This document shows positions 7,435 to 14,345 of a DNA stretch of 15,276 nt, one piece after another (position 1 is the first letter of the stretch; each line of letters begins with the position of its first letter). Both the position numbers and the translations under genes were made by a program. The notes beneath the pieces are model-generated. The model worked only from the letters and a program-made list of their open reading frames with translations. It was not told the DNA's origin and did no database searches. This DNA is from Bacteriovoracaceae bacterium (GTDB lineage: Bacteria; Bdellovibrionota; Bacteriovoracia; Bacteriovoracales; Bacteriovoracaceae), in the NCBI GenBank assembly GCA_023146355.1, contig JAGLCH010000145.1, forward strand, positions 1 through 15,276, written 5' to 3'.

Positions 7435-9676
7435 CGCTCTCGTGAGCGAAGTCGATCTTGGGAAAGAGGTCGAAGGTGTTTCTTCTGCTCTTACATTTTA
7501 TGTGGGTAGGTCAGATACATGTCATGTGGTTCTCGATGATCCACAAATTTCACGCGAACATGCGGAGCTTACATTTAGCGCAGGAACTTGGACGATTAGG
7601 AAAATATCGGAATTATCCCTAATGCTAATTAACGGTATAGTTACTAGTCAAGGAACTCTTAGTTCTGGAGATATCCTATCAATTGGTCCGTTTGCCGTTA
7701 CTGTTTTTATACCTCCTGCTATTGTCTCTCAACCCGTCATGAGTGAGACAGCAGTTGAGAGTCCTGTTGATATTACGCCTCAGAACATAGAAGAAGAATC
7801 CACTGAAATGATGGATATGGATGCCCTTGATTCAGGGGAGAAACCTGTTGATCCTGTGAATGCAGAAGAGCTACCTACTGATGACGGAGAAGGGGCAGTC
7901 GAAAACCCATTTTCTCCGGTGGATGATGAAAAGGAAGATGATCTATTTCATGAAGAAGCTAATGATGATAATTCATTTGATTCTGATGAACTAGATGATG
8001 GGTTTGAAGAGAATAGTTCAGGAGAGAGCGATGACTATGGTCTGACCGATTATGATGATGAAGACGTAGGTGAAAAAACAATAGTCTTTAAAACATTTGC
8101 TAAGTTTGATCTTGAACTTTTCGGTGAGTTTGCTCCCTATGATAGATATGGGATAGACCTTCCAGAAATAAAAATTGGTCGTGATACTGATAAATGTCAG
8201 ATTGTTTTGAACGATCCTGAAGTCTCGAGTGTCCATGCCGTTATTAAAAAGAACAATATTTTGTGTATGCTTGAAGACATTCAATCTGCGAATGGTACCA
8301 TCCATAATGGCTCTAGAATAAGTAGCGTTGAGCTTATTAATGGTGATGAATTTATTATTGGTAGTACTACCTTCACTGTTAGCGTTGTGTCTGATCTTAT
8401 CGACCAAGAGAAAGACCGCTTGATGCCGGTGGAAGAAAATCAAATTGTTGAAGTTGAAGAAATTCATGAAGTCTCTACAGATTTTTCTGATGACGAGGAT
8501 GATCTATTTGGAGATGAGAAGGAGGGAGGCGACTTTGGTGAGACTGTTCCTGATGCTCCCAAGTCTCTTTTGGGGAAGTTCAAGCTTGCCTGGAAAGACC
8601 CTAAAAAAAGAATTCGAATCATTATTGCAGGAGTCATCATTCTTGGGGGCTATATGTATCTCGATGACTTGAGTACTACGGAAACCAATACAACTGTTTC
8701 TAATCAAAAAGCAAAAAGTAAAGTTGATGATCAGGGGAGAGCGAAGGTCTCCACTAAAAAGGGGAAAGTTCTCACTCCAGGACAGAAAGAGTTTGTTAGT
8801 TCCCGCTACTTGCTCGCAAAGCAGCATATGGATTCAGGGAATTACAATGAAGCGATTATGGAGTTTGAATCCGTAATGACAGTGCATTCAGAATATAAAC
8901 AAACACAGCAACTTTATCAGTTGGCAAAAAATGGTCGCGTAAGCCTTGAGAAGGCGGAGCAGAATCGAGTAAAGAAGCTTCAAGAGGCAGAGCGTAAGCG
9001 AAAGATTAATAAACTCATTTCTATGGCAACAAAATCTGTGAATGAACATTCAGTATCCCAATCAGAGCAGTACTTTTCTGAAATTGCCTTGCTCGATCCA
9101 GATAATTTTGAAGTTGAGCAACTAAAAAGTCGTCTTAAGGCCTGGCAGTCTGAACAAGACCGAATCGCAGTGGAAAAGGCACAAAAGGAGGCCGAGCGTA
9201 AGCGAAAGGTAGAACAGTTGAAACCGAGTAAGACTCTATATATAAAAAAAGACTGGTTTAATGCAATAGTGCAGCTTGAGCGCTTTATGAAATTTAAAAA
9301 TATGGATGAAGACCTGACAAAAGAGGCATCTAAGATGCTCCATATATCAAAAGAAAATTTAAACTCTGTGGTTGGTCCGCTGATAGGGAAAGCACGTTCC
9401 CTTAAAGAGGGGCAGGATCTTAAGGGGGCCTATGAGCACTATGCTAAAGCGTTGAAGTATGATCCTATCAACCCTGAAGCTCTTAATGAAATGAATACAA
9501 TTCGTGAGACTTTGTATGTTCGAGCAAAGAGGGTCTATCGTGAGGCAATTATATCAGAGTCTTTAAGCCTTTTTAAAAGTGCACAAGAAAAATTTCAAGA
9601 AGTTCAGCAAGTTTCCCCCACGGATAGTGAGTACTATAGAAAGGCAACGAATAAGCTGAAAGACTATATGGAGTAA
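7409..9676 (+). CDS. Double-FHA - transmembrane - TPR protein
   Basis: This 755-residue protein starts at GTG 7409, chosen because the first FHA strand (KLSVLK) needs it; the internal TTG 7424 would cut that strand. FHA1 (2-102) has GR 33-34 and SREH 48-51, but the usual NG loop is replaced by SLMLING, so a key Asn seems missing. An acidic linker (about 125-222) precedes FHA2 (231-328) with GR 257-258, SSVH 273-276 and SANG (Asn295). A second acidic linker, a basic patch (396-402) and a membrane segment (403-418) follow. The rest is TPR-like (from 460, e.g. LAKQHMDSGNYNEAIMEF at 469-486), with charged coiled-coil-like helices at 510-535 and 575-603. The order and membrane segment resemble the preceding gene, suggesting duplication. 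The function is unknown; phosphothreonine recognition by FHA2 is the best-supported activity. Confidence 0.8.
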   Translation: MKLSVLKSNALVSEVDLGKEVEGVSSALTFYVGRSDTCHVVLDDPQISREHAELTFSAGTWTIRKISELSLMLINGIVTSQGTLSSGDILSIGPFAVTVFIPPAIVSQPVMSETAVESPVDITPQNIEEESTEMMDMDALDSGEKPVDPVNAEELPTDDGEGAVENPFSPVDDEKEDDLFHEEANDDNSFDSDELDDGFEENSSGESDDYGLTDYDDEDVGEKTIVFKTFAKFDLELFGEFAPYDRYGIDLPEIKIGRDTDKCQIVLNDPEVSSVHAVIKKNNILCMLEDIQSANGTIHNGSRISSVELINGDEFIIGSTTFTVSVVSDLIDQEKDRLMPVEENQIVEVEEIHEVSTDFSDDEDDLFGDEKEGGDFGETVPDAPKSLLGKFKLAWKDPKKRIRIIIAGVIILGGYMYLDDLSTTETNTTVSNQKAKSKVDDQGRAKVSTKKGKVLTPGQKEFVSSRYLLAKQHMDSGNYNEAIMEFESVMTVHSEYKQTQQLYQLAKNGRVSLEKAEQNRVKKLQEAERKRKINKLISMATKSVNEHSVSQSEQYFSEIALLDPDNFEVEQLKSRLKAWQSEQDRIAVEKAQKEAERKRKVEQLKPSKTLYIKKDWFNAIVQLERFMKFKNMDEDLTKEASKMLHISKENLNSVVGPLIGKARSLKEGQDLKGAYEHYAKALKYDPINPEALNEMNTIRETLYVRAKRVYREAIISESLSLFKSAQEKFQEVQQVSPTDSEYYRKATNKLKDYME
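8984..9208 (+). repeat. Short direct repeat within the double-FHA gene
   Basis: A 21-base unit starting GAGGCAGAGCG at 8984-9004 recurs at 9188-9208 with a single mismatch (A to C). Both copies encode E-A-E-R-K-R-K in charged helices. It probably reflects internal duplication of a helical segment, and it could also be a site for recombination. Confidence 0.6.
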
Positions 9677-9682
9677 AGTGAA

Positions 9683-10423
9683 ATGATATCGCTAAAAGGC
9701 TATTCCTCTAAGACCCATCAAGGTCCGTTTCTTCAGACTAACGAAGATGATATTGATGTTGATCTTATCAATGATCTATTTCTCATATTTGATGGCTTTG
9801 GTGGAGCAGGAGTCGGAGATCGCACTGTAGGTGTGATTAAAGAATCTGTAAAAAATATCTTTACTCGAATCGGAACTGATCCCGATGCAACCTTCCCGTT
9901 TTTCTACAGCCCAAAGTACCTGATTGAGGGCAATGCTCTCATCAATGCCATGAACTATGCTCACACTGTTATTTTGAAAGAAAATGGTGAGAAAGAGATG
10001 TCATCTCGTGGAGGAGCATCTGGAATAGGTGCAGCGCTGTCTGAAAATATCATGACTTTTGCCTCGATCGGAAACTGTGTTGCCTATCTCTATAGAAAAG
10101 GGATTTTAGAGCCAATTGTTCTTCCCGACGGCCTCTCGTCTCTATCTTGTGACAACTACGACTCCTATTATCAAACTGCTCCAATGAGTGGTTTCGGCCT
10201 CTTTGAGGACTTTCACTTACAGGTTAGGGAGCTTCGTATTCATGAAGGTGATCAGATTCTAATGATGAGTGATGGTGCCTATTCCCGCATCGAGAGGCGG
10301 GAACTGAAATATATTTTGGGGCAGGGAGATCTTAGGCCTGTAGAAAAAATCGAAGAATTTTTTAATACTGCCAATGGCCGCGGAAACCTAGACAATCAGA
10401 GCGCTGTGTTGCTTCAGTTTTAG
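9683..10423 (+). CDS. PP2C-family Ser/Thr protein phosphatase
   Basis: The 246-residue product has the PPM/PP2C motif set in order: TNEDD (19-23), DGFGGAG (37-43), SRGGASGIGAAL (108-119), SIGN (128-131), MMSDGAY (194-200) and DNQSAVLL (237-244). The metal-binding acids Asp37, Asp196 and Asp237 are all present, so manganese/magnesium-dependent phosphatase activity is likely. The usual GDSR motif is altered to GNCV. It has no signal peptide or membrane segment. It starts six bases after the double-FHA stop; the GGAG at 9669-9672, inside the upstream gene, is probably its ribosome binding site. Next to three FHA-containing genes, its natural role would be to reverse threonine phosphorylation of FHA ligands. 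No kinase gene is in this window. Confidence 0.87.
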   Translation: MISLKGYSSKTHQGPFLQTNEDDIDVDLINDLFLIFDGFGGAGVGDRTVGVIKESVKNIFTRIGTDPDATFPFFYSPKYLIEGNALINAMNYAHTVILKENGEKEMSSRGGASGIGAALSENIMTFASIGNCVAYLYRKGILEPIVLPDGLSSLSCDNYDSYYQTAPMSGFGLFEDFHLQVRELRIHEGDQILMMSDGAYSRIERRELKYILGQGDLRPVEKIEEFFNTANGRGNLDNQSAVLLQF

Positions 10424-10437
10424 AAACGGTTTTGCGC

Positions 10438-10466
10438 TTGATAACTTACCGGAATTGGGGGACAAT
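10438..10466 (+). promoter_or_regulatory. Possible sigma-70 type promoter for the response regulator
   Basis: TTGATA (10438-10443) and GACAAT (10461-10466) are separated by 17 bases. They match the consensus hexamers at five and four of six positions. They lie 26 bases before the response-regulator ATG, in a 68-base gap after the phosphatase. This is a visual match only. Confidence 0.4.
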
Positions 10467-10491
10467 TAATGTCAAACAAGAGGAATTATCG

Positions 10492-11835
10492 ATGGGTAAA
10501 GTATTAGTAGCAGATGACAGCTCTACAATTCAAAAAGTCGTAAGAATTACATTGGCAAATGAGCCCTTTCAACTAATTGAGTGTATGGACGAAGATGAAC
10601 TTAATAAAGTTCTGCCTGTAAATGAGTTCAACCTCGTTCTACTCGATTTTAATCTTTCAAATTCCAAGACCGGATTTCAACTAGGTGCCGAGGTTAAAGA
10701 AAAATGTCCAGGCGCTAAAGTTATGGCCATGCTCGGAACTTTCGATACTGTTGATCCTGCAGAGCTGGTTGCGGCAGGTATAGATGATAGCATCGTAAAG
10801 CCGTTTGAAAGTGATGTCTTTATTTCTAAATGCCGCGCTTTAATTGAGAGTGAAATAACTGATGGAACTGAATCTATTGAGATACCTCTTGAGATTGTTA
10901 CTGAAGATGAGTCCCCATTAGAGACTGAGATCTTAGATAACTGGGAAGTCAATTCTCCTGATATTATTTCTGATCAATCTAGCAATGTTACAGATGGAAT
11001 TGTAATGCCTCCAGTTATGCAAAATAGTGATCCTCTCGCTTCAGAGCTTGAGTCGTGGTCGATGGAGGTTCCTGGGGTGATTGATGGTAGTGATACCGGA
11101 CCTGAACTTCCTCCGGTTATAAAAGGTAGTGATGAGTTCGTTAAACTTGATTTAGATTCTACTTCACCTTTTGATCTCAAAAAATTTGAGGATACCCACG
11201 ATCAGGCCATTCCTGAAGAAGGGGATTTGGCCTACCCGGATAACAGCAATGTTGAAGATATGAGCGAAGAAGAAATTCTCGCTGTTGGTGAAATTGATCC
11301 CTTTTCAAATATGTCTACCGAGATGGTTTCTCTTGATGATCTTGAGCCAGATGCTGAAGAGGAAGAGGACGATGAGCTTATTTCCTTTGAAGCTATTGAT
11401 GAAGGTAATCCTGAGATACTTGAAAAAGACATTGAAGATGATAATTCTGACGATGATATTTGGGAAGTTGATGAAGATGGAAGCATAAGCGATCAACCTA
11501 TAGAAGAGTCGGGTGGTGGAATTGAGACCAACCTTCATCTTGCAGAAGAAGTTTCATTTCAGGCGAGCGAAGAAGTTCTAAGTGATGATGATATTGAAAA
11601 TGAGTTAATCAGTGACCCGCTTTTTGAAGAAGAGGTATCTGATGTGCAGGAGATTTCTATTGATACAACCGAGATTGTAGAACAGCTCAAAGAGGCACTA
11701 ACTCCAATGATTGAAAAGATTGTAAAAGAACAGTGCGCCCAAGTGATCGAGCGAGTGGCCTGGGAAGTTATTCCTGATTTGGCAGAAAACTTGGTTAAGA
11801 AAGAAATTAGAAGTATTACTGATTCAATCGATTAG
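10492..11835 (+). CDS. Response regulator: receiver domain, long acidic linker, conserved C-terminal helices
   Basis: The start at ATG 10492 is supported by AGGA at 10481-10484 and because the receiver begins MGKVLVADDSS; an upstream TTG at 10432 would add 20 unconvincing residues. The 447-residue product has a full receiver: acidic pair Asp8/Asp9, phosphoacceptor Asp52 (LLDF), Thr83 and Lys103 (IVKPFE). Residues of about 125-385 form a long, very acidic, probably disordered linker with a loose repeat (PPVMQNSD and PPVIKGSD). The last 53 residues (395-447) are amphipathic helices with IERVAWEVIPDLAENLVKKEI. Similar WEVxPxLAE endings occur, as I recall, on other deltaproteobacterial receiver proteins. 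There is no DNA-binding or enzymatic output domain, so it likely acts by protein contact or localisation. Confidence 0.8.
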   Translation: MGKVLVADDSSTIQKVVRITLANEPFQLIECMDEDELNKVLPVNEFNLVLLDFNLSNSKTGFQLGAEVKEKCPGAKVMAMLGTFDTVDPAELVAAGIDDSIVKPFESDVFISKCRALIESEITDGTESIEIPLEIVTEDESPLETEILDNWEVNSPDIISDQSSNVTDGIVMPPVMQNSDPLASELESWSMEVPGVIDGSDTGPELPPVIKGSDEFVKLDLDSTSPFDLKKFEDTHDQAIPEEGDLAYPDNSNVEDMSEEEILAVGEIDPFSNMSTEMVSLDDLEPDAEEEEDDELISFEAIDEGNPEILEKDIEDDNSDDDIWEVDEDGSISDQPIEESGGGIETNLHLAEEVSFQASEEVLSDDDIENELISDPLFEEEVSDVQEISIDTTEIVEQLKEALTPMIEKIVKEQCAQVIERVAWEVIPDLAENLVKKEIRSITDSID

Positions 11836-12521
11836 TCGAACCAAAGTGATCCTGAATACATATGAGTAATGTTGCCATCTTCCTGGATGGCAGCTTCACC
11901 ATTTTTCCCAATACCAATAAATTTTCCTGTTGCTGTTTTATTGCCCGACACCATACGCACATTTTTATTTAAGTGATGGCACATGGTGGGCCAAAGCTCT
12001 AGTACCCCAGTTGCTGGCACTCTATTGCCAATGATGTACTGATAAATTTTAGCAGGAATGAGTTTTTTCTGTTTTTCATCAATTTCAGTGTGGATGATGG
12101 AATCAATTGGCGTTTTATAACAGCTGCCCCTTTGATCAATCTGACCTAGGTTGAGGCCAATCCCCACAACAACTGTCTTATCATCAAGCATAGTGGTGAT
12201 AATGCCTCCACACTTTTTTCCCTCTTCAGTGAGTAGGTCATTAGGCCACTTGAGCTTTAGTGCCACGCCAAAGTTTTGTTCAAGAAATAGTACGAGTTGT
12301 ACCCCAATTTCTAGCGGAGTAAGGGTTGGGGTAGAGTTGGGAGTATGATTAAAGGAGAATGCGAGTCCATTATTTAAGTGATCCCAAGTATTACCTGTTC
12401 TTCCAACTCCTTTAGACTGTTTCGATGCACTGACTAGTATCGACTCACCGCAACTAGAATTCATATTTTCAATAAGATAGGATTGAGTTGAGTCACAACT
12501 GGGGAGATGAATATGCAACAT
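11832..12521 (-). CDS. birA: Biotin-[acetyl-CoA-carboxylase] ligase BirA (short form, no DNA-binding domain)
   Basis: The enzyme attaches biotin to a lysine of the acetyl-CoA carboxylase carrier protein via biotinyl-AMP. The 229-residue product has the family motifs: CDSTQ (9-13), the adenylate-binding loop SKGVGRTGNTW (36-46), KLKWPNDLL (89-97), KCGGII (103-108) and VVVGIGLNLG (117-126). The N-terminal helix-turn-helix of bifunctional BirA is absent, so it cannot repress biotin genes in the E. coli manner. The start is supported by AGGA about eight bases upstream on the minus strand. It is convergent with the response regulator, overlapping it by 4 bases at the stop codons, and divergent from rph. 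Confidence 0.92.
   Translation of the reverse strand: MLHIHLPSCDSTQSYLIENMNSSCGESILVSASKQSKGVGRTGNTWDHLNNGLAFSFNHTPNSTPTLTPLEIGVQLVLFLEQNFGVALKLKWPNDLLTEEGKKCGGIITTMLDDKTVVVGIGLNLGQIDQRGSCYKTPIDSIIHTEIDEKQKKLIPAKIYQYIIGNRVPATGVLELWPTMCHHLNKNVRMVSGNKTATGKFIGIGKNGEAAIQEDGNITHMYSGSLWFD
11873..11892. other. Hairpin-forming sequence near the convergent gene ends
   Basis: TGCCATC (11873-11879) and GATGGCA (11886-11892) pair perfectly around a 6-base loop. They lie inside the birA 3' coding region, 38 bases past the response-regulator stop. No T-run follows, so a terminator role is only a possibility. Confidence 0.25.
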
Positions 12522-12536
12522 TTTTTATTCCTAGTT

Positions 12537-12565
12537 TTGTCAAAATCGACCGATAAGCATCAAAT
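12537..12565 (+). promoter_or_regulatory. Possible sigma-70 type promoter for rph-rdgB
   Basis: TTGTCA (12537-12542) and TCAAAT (12560-12565) are 17 bases apart and match consensus at five and four of six positions. They lie in the divergent birA-rph gap, about 40 bases before the rph ATG. A TATAAC at 12565-12570 is an alternative -10. This is a visual match only. Confidence 0.4.
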
Positions 12566-12606
12566 ATAACGTACAAGAAGTTTAACAAATATTGAAAGGA
12601 AAAAAG

Positions 12607-13308
12607 ATGTCACTAATTGAGAGATCAACACCTCGCGCTATAGCGTTTGAGAAGGGTATTAATCCATATGCCGCTGGAAGTGTAATTGCCTGTTTTGGTA
12701 ACACCAAGGTTCATATTACTGCAACGATGGAAGATTCAGTTCCACGCTTTCTTAAAGGAAAGGGGACCGGATGGGTAACAGCAGAATATTCTATGCTTCC
12801 AGGCGCTACTCATACCAGAAGTCGGCGCGAGCGAAGTAAGGTTGGAGGGAGAACTCAGGAAATTCAACGTCTCATCGGGCGCTCATTGCGTTCAATTATG
12901 GACCTTGAAGCTCTAGGTGAGCGATCAATTACAATTGATTGCGACGTTCTCGTTGCTGACGGTGGAACTCGAACGACATCTATATCAGGAGCTTACGTTG
13001 CTCTTAAAATGGTAATTGATAAACTACTAGCAGATGGGAAAATTGAGAAGAATCCCATCAAGGAACAACTTGCGGCCATTAGCATTGGTGTTAACACCAG
13101 TGGTAAAGTTATCGCTGACCTCAACTATGAAGAGGACTCCACCTGCGAAACAGATATGAATATCGTAATGACTAAGGGGGGGCGCTATATTGAAATCCAA
13201 GGAACAGCAGAACGTGAGCCGTTTACAAGGGATCAGCTGAACGGCATTTTAGATTGTGCTGAGACGGCCTTAAAAGAGGTTTTTAGCGCGCAGGATGGAC
13301 TATTCTAA
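12607..13308 (+). CDS. rph: Ribonuclease PH
   Basis: RNase PH is a phosphate-dependent 3'-5' exoribonuclease that trims tRNA 3' ends. The 233-residue product shows the family motifs: an N-terminal R.TPRAIAFEKGINPYAAGS, TEYSMLPGATHTR-like sequence (here AEYSMLPGATHTRS), GGRTQEIQRLIGRSLR, and DCDVLVADGGTRTTSISGA. The phosphate-binding and active-site regions look intact. The ATG at 12607 is used because AGGA (12597-12600) precedes it at a good distance; a TTG at 12592 would add five residues upstream. The stop shares one base with the rdgB start (TAATG), so the pair is translationally coupled. This pairing is common in bacteria. Confidence 0.96.
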   Translation: MSLIERSTPRAIAFEKGINPYAAGSVIACFGNTKVHITATMEDSVPRFLKGKGTGWVTAEYSMLPGATHTRSRRERSKVGGRTQEIQRLIGRSLRSIMDLEALGERSITIDCDVLVADGGTRTTSISGAYVALKMVIDKLLADGKIEKNPIKEQLAAISIGVNTSGKVIADLNYEEDSTCETDMNIVMTKGGRYIEIQGTAEREPFTRDQLNGILDCAETALKEVFSAQDGLF

Positions 13309-13892
13309 TGGAAGTCTTACTGGCATCTGGAAACGCTCACAAGGCAGAAGAGCTCAACGAGCTGTTCGCCGGATCGGGAATTATTGTGAGTGCAGCTCCC
13401 GAAAAGCTCGAAGTGGTAGAAGATGGAGCGACCTATGAAGAAAATGCCTTTAAAAAGGCAGAGGCCTACTACCAAAAGTTTAACAGGCCAGTAGTGTCTG
13501 ATGACTCTGGGCTTAATGTCGTTGCACTTCCAGATGAACTGGGAATCTACTCTGCTCGTTTTGGTGGAGAAGACCTTGCACAGGAAGATAAGAATAAGCT
13601 GCTGCTCTCTAAGCTCGAAGGCAAAGAGGGGGCAGATCGCGATGCATATTTTACCTGTGTACTTTGTTTTTATTTAGGAAAAGATGAAGTGTTCTTTTTT
13701 GAGGGGAGAGTTGATGGTGAAATTGGACTTAAGCCCCTTGGTGATGGTGGTTTTGGGTATGATCCCATTTTTATGCCAGCAAAGCTTAAGGGTGAGAAAA
13801 GCCTGGCCGAAGTGGGAAATTGGAAAAAATCAAACTCCCATAGAGCATGCGCTGCCCTTTCTGCTCAAAAGTTTTTTACTGAGAGAGAATAA
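13308..13892 (+). CDS. rdgB: dITP/XTP pyrophosphatase (RdgB/HAM1 family)
   Basis: The enzyme hydrolyses non-canonical purine nucleotides (XTP, dITP, ITP) to monophosphates and so keeps them out of DNA and RNA. The 194-residue product has ASGNAHKAEEL at the start, YEENAFKKA, the catalytic SDDSGLNV, YSARFGGED, the GDGGFGYDPIFM segment and the terminal NSHRACAL-type motif (SHRACAALS). Length and motifs are complete for the family. It overlaps rph by one base and is likely the last gene of that operon. Confidence 0.95.
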   Translation: MEVLLASGNAHKAEELNELFAGSGIIVSAAPEKLEVVEDGATYEENAFKKAEAYYQKFNRPVVSDDSGLNVVALPDELGIYSARFGGEDLAQEDKNKLLLSKLEGKEGADRDAYFTCVLCFYLGKDEVFFFEGRVDGEIGLKPLGDGGFGYDPIFMPAKLKGEKSLAEVGNWKKSNSHRACAALSAQKFFTERE

Positions 13893-13895
13893 TAA

Positions 13896-13924
13896 TTGCC
13901 AAATGGGGATTTTTTTATTAATTT
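13896..13924 (+). promoter_or_regulatory. Possible promoter for the tRNA-Pro gene
   Basis: TTGCCA (13896-13901) and TAATTT (13919-13924) are 17 bases apart, matching consensus at five and three of six positions. Transcription would start roughly a dozen bases before the tRNA. A run of T at 13910-13916 lies in the spacer, where it could also help end rdgB transcription, although I see no good stem before it. Confidence 0.35.
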
Positions 13925-13943
13925 AACTTCATTGAAATATCGT

Positions 13944-14018
13944 CGGAGCGTAGCGCAGGGGTAGCGCATCTGCTTTGGGAGCAGAGGGTCGGAGGTTCAA
14001 ATCCTCTCGCTCCGACCA
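13944..14018 (+). tRNA. tRNA-Pro (anticodon UGG), CCA encoded
   Basis: The 75-base sequence folds into a cloverleaf: acceptor CGGAGCG/CGCTCCG, D stem GCGC/GCGC, anticodon stem TCTGC/GCAGA with loop TTTGGGA (anticodon TGG), variable GGGTC, and T arm GGAGG-TTCAAAT-CCTCT. The C1:G72 pair and A73 are typical of bacterial proline tRNA. CCA (14016-14018) is encoded. It marks the border to accessory DNA with a decayed insertion sequence. Confidence 0.96.
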
Positions 14019-14093
14019 TTTTTCAGTTTGCCCTTTTTGGGCAGTAGTGACCATGGCTTTCGCCAGTAATACTCGATGTTTCCCTCTTTATAA

Positions 14094-14225
14094 CTAATGT
14101 TCGATGCACTCTATAAACATTGCAGTAGTGGCAAGCTCTTTTGATTCGAACGCTTTGATTTGAGCACCGAGCCAACTCTCTTCCTCCATCCATTCTCGAT
14201 ACTTTCTCTTCCATTGTGTGTCGTC
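14094..14225 (-). pseudogene. C-terminal remnant of an unidentified gene
   Basis: Read on the minus strand, 43 codons end in TAG (14094-14096) and give a protein-like sequence beginning DDTQWKRKYREWMEEESWLG and ending FIECIEH. The composition is charged and helix-like, with a balanced codon choice unlike the other two minus-strand frames. Immediately upstream is an in-frame TAA (14226-14228), and only a few bases beyond lies the probable insertion-sequence end, so the 5' part seems lost. An alternative is a 31-residue small protein from the internal ATG (residue 13). I do not recognise a family. Confidence 0.4.
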
Positions 14226-14234
14226 TTAACATGT

Positions 14235-14250
14235 GGGACAAAATGGGACA
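14235..14250. repeat. GGGACA direct repeat at the probable IS end
   Basis: GGGACA occurs at 14235-14240 and 14245-14250, ten bases apart, thus on the same DNA face. Such a pair could be part of the terminal inverted repeat bound by the transposase. Confidence 0.4.
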
Positions 14251-14318
14251 TTTTAAGCTAACAACCTGACTTGTTCGCTCAAGATTAACCCACCATCCCA
14301 TGCTCCATTATTAACAAA

Positions 14319-14333
14319 TTGCTAAACTAGCAA
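14319..14333. repeat. Perfect 6-bp inverted repeat before OrfA
   Basis: TTGCTA (14319-14324) and TAGCAA (14328-14333) pair around AAC, ending 12 bases before the OrfA ATG. In RNA it could form a hairpin covering the translation start region of read-through transcripts, or it may be an operator. Confidence 0.35.
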
Positions 14334-14345
14334 AAAGAGCAAGAC

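Larger units (their letters stand above)
14019..14345. other. Gap between tRNA-Pro and transposase OrfA
   Basis: No intact gene is supported in this 327-base stretch. It holds a small hairpin right after the tRNA (TGCCC 14029-14033, GGGCA 14039-14043, loop of five T), a minus-strand coding remnant (14094-14225), the probable left end of the insertion sequence (from about 14232) and an inverted repeat just before OrfA. The minus-strand frame open over 14023-14301 is rich in Arg, Cys and His and does not look like a real protein. Confidence 0.6.

Noticed and set aside
10432..10491. Upstream start for the response regulator
   Set aside because: The added 20 residues are unlike a receiver start, and a good AGGA lies just before ATG 10492.
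10677..11486. Several minus-strand serine-rich frames opposite the response regulator linker
   Set aside because: They are the mirror image of the acidic GAT/GAA codons of the linker and have no independent support.
14029..14043. Hairpin after tRNA-Pro as a Rho-independent terminator
   Set aside because: The stem is only five pairs and the T-run is in the loop rather than after the stem.
14023..14301. 92-codon minus-strand frame after the tRNA
   Set aside because: It crosses the probable IS end, is rich in Arg, Cys and His, and a different frame in the same place looks far more protein-like.
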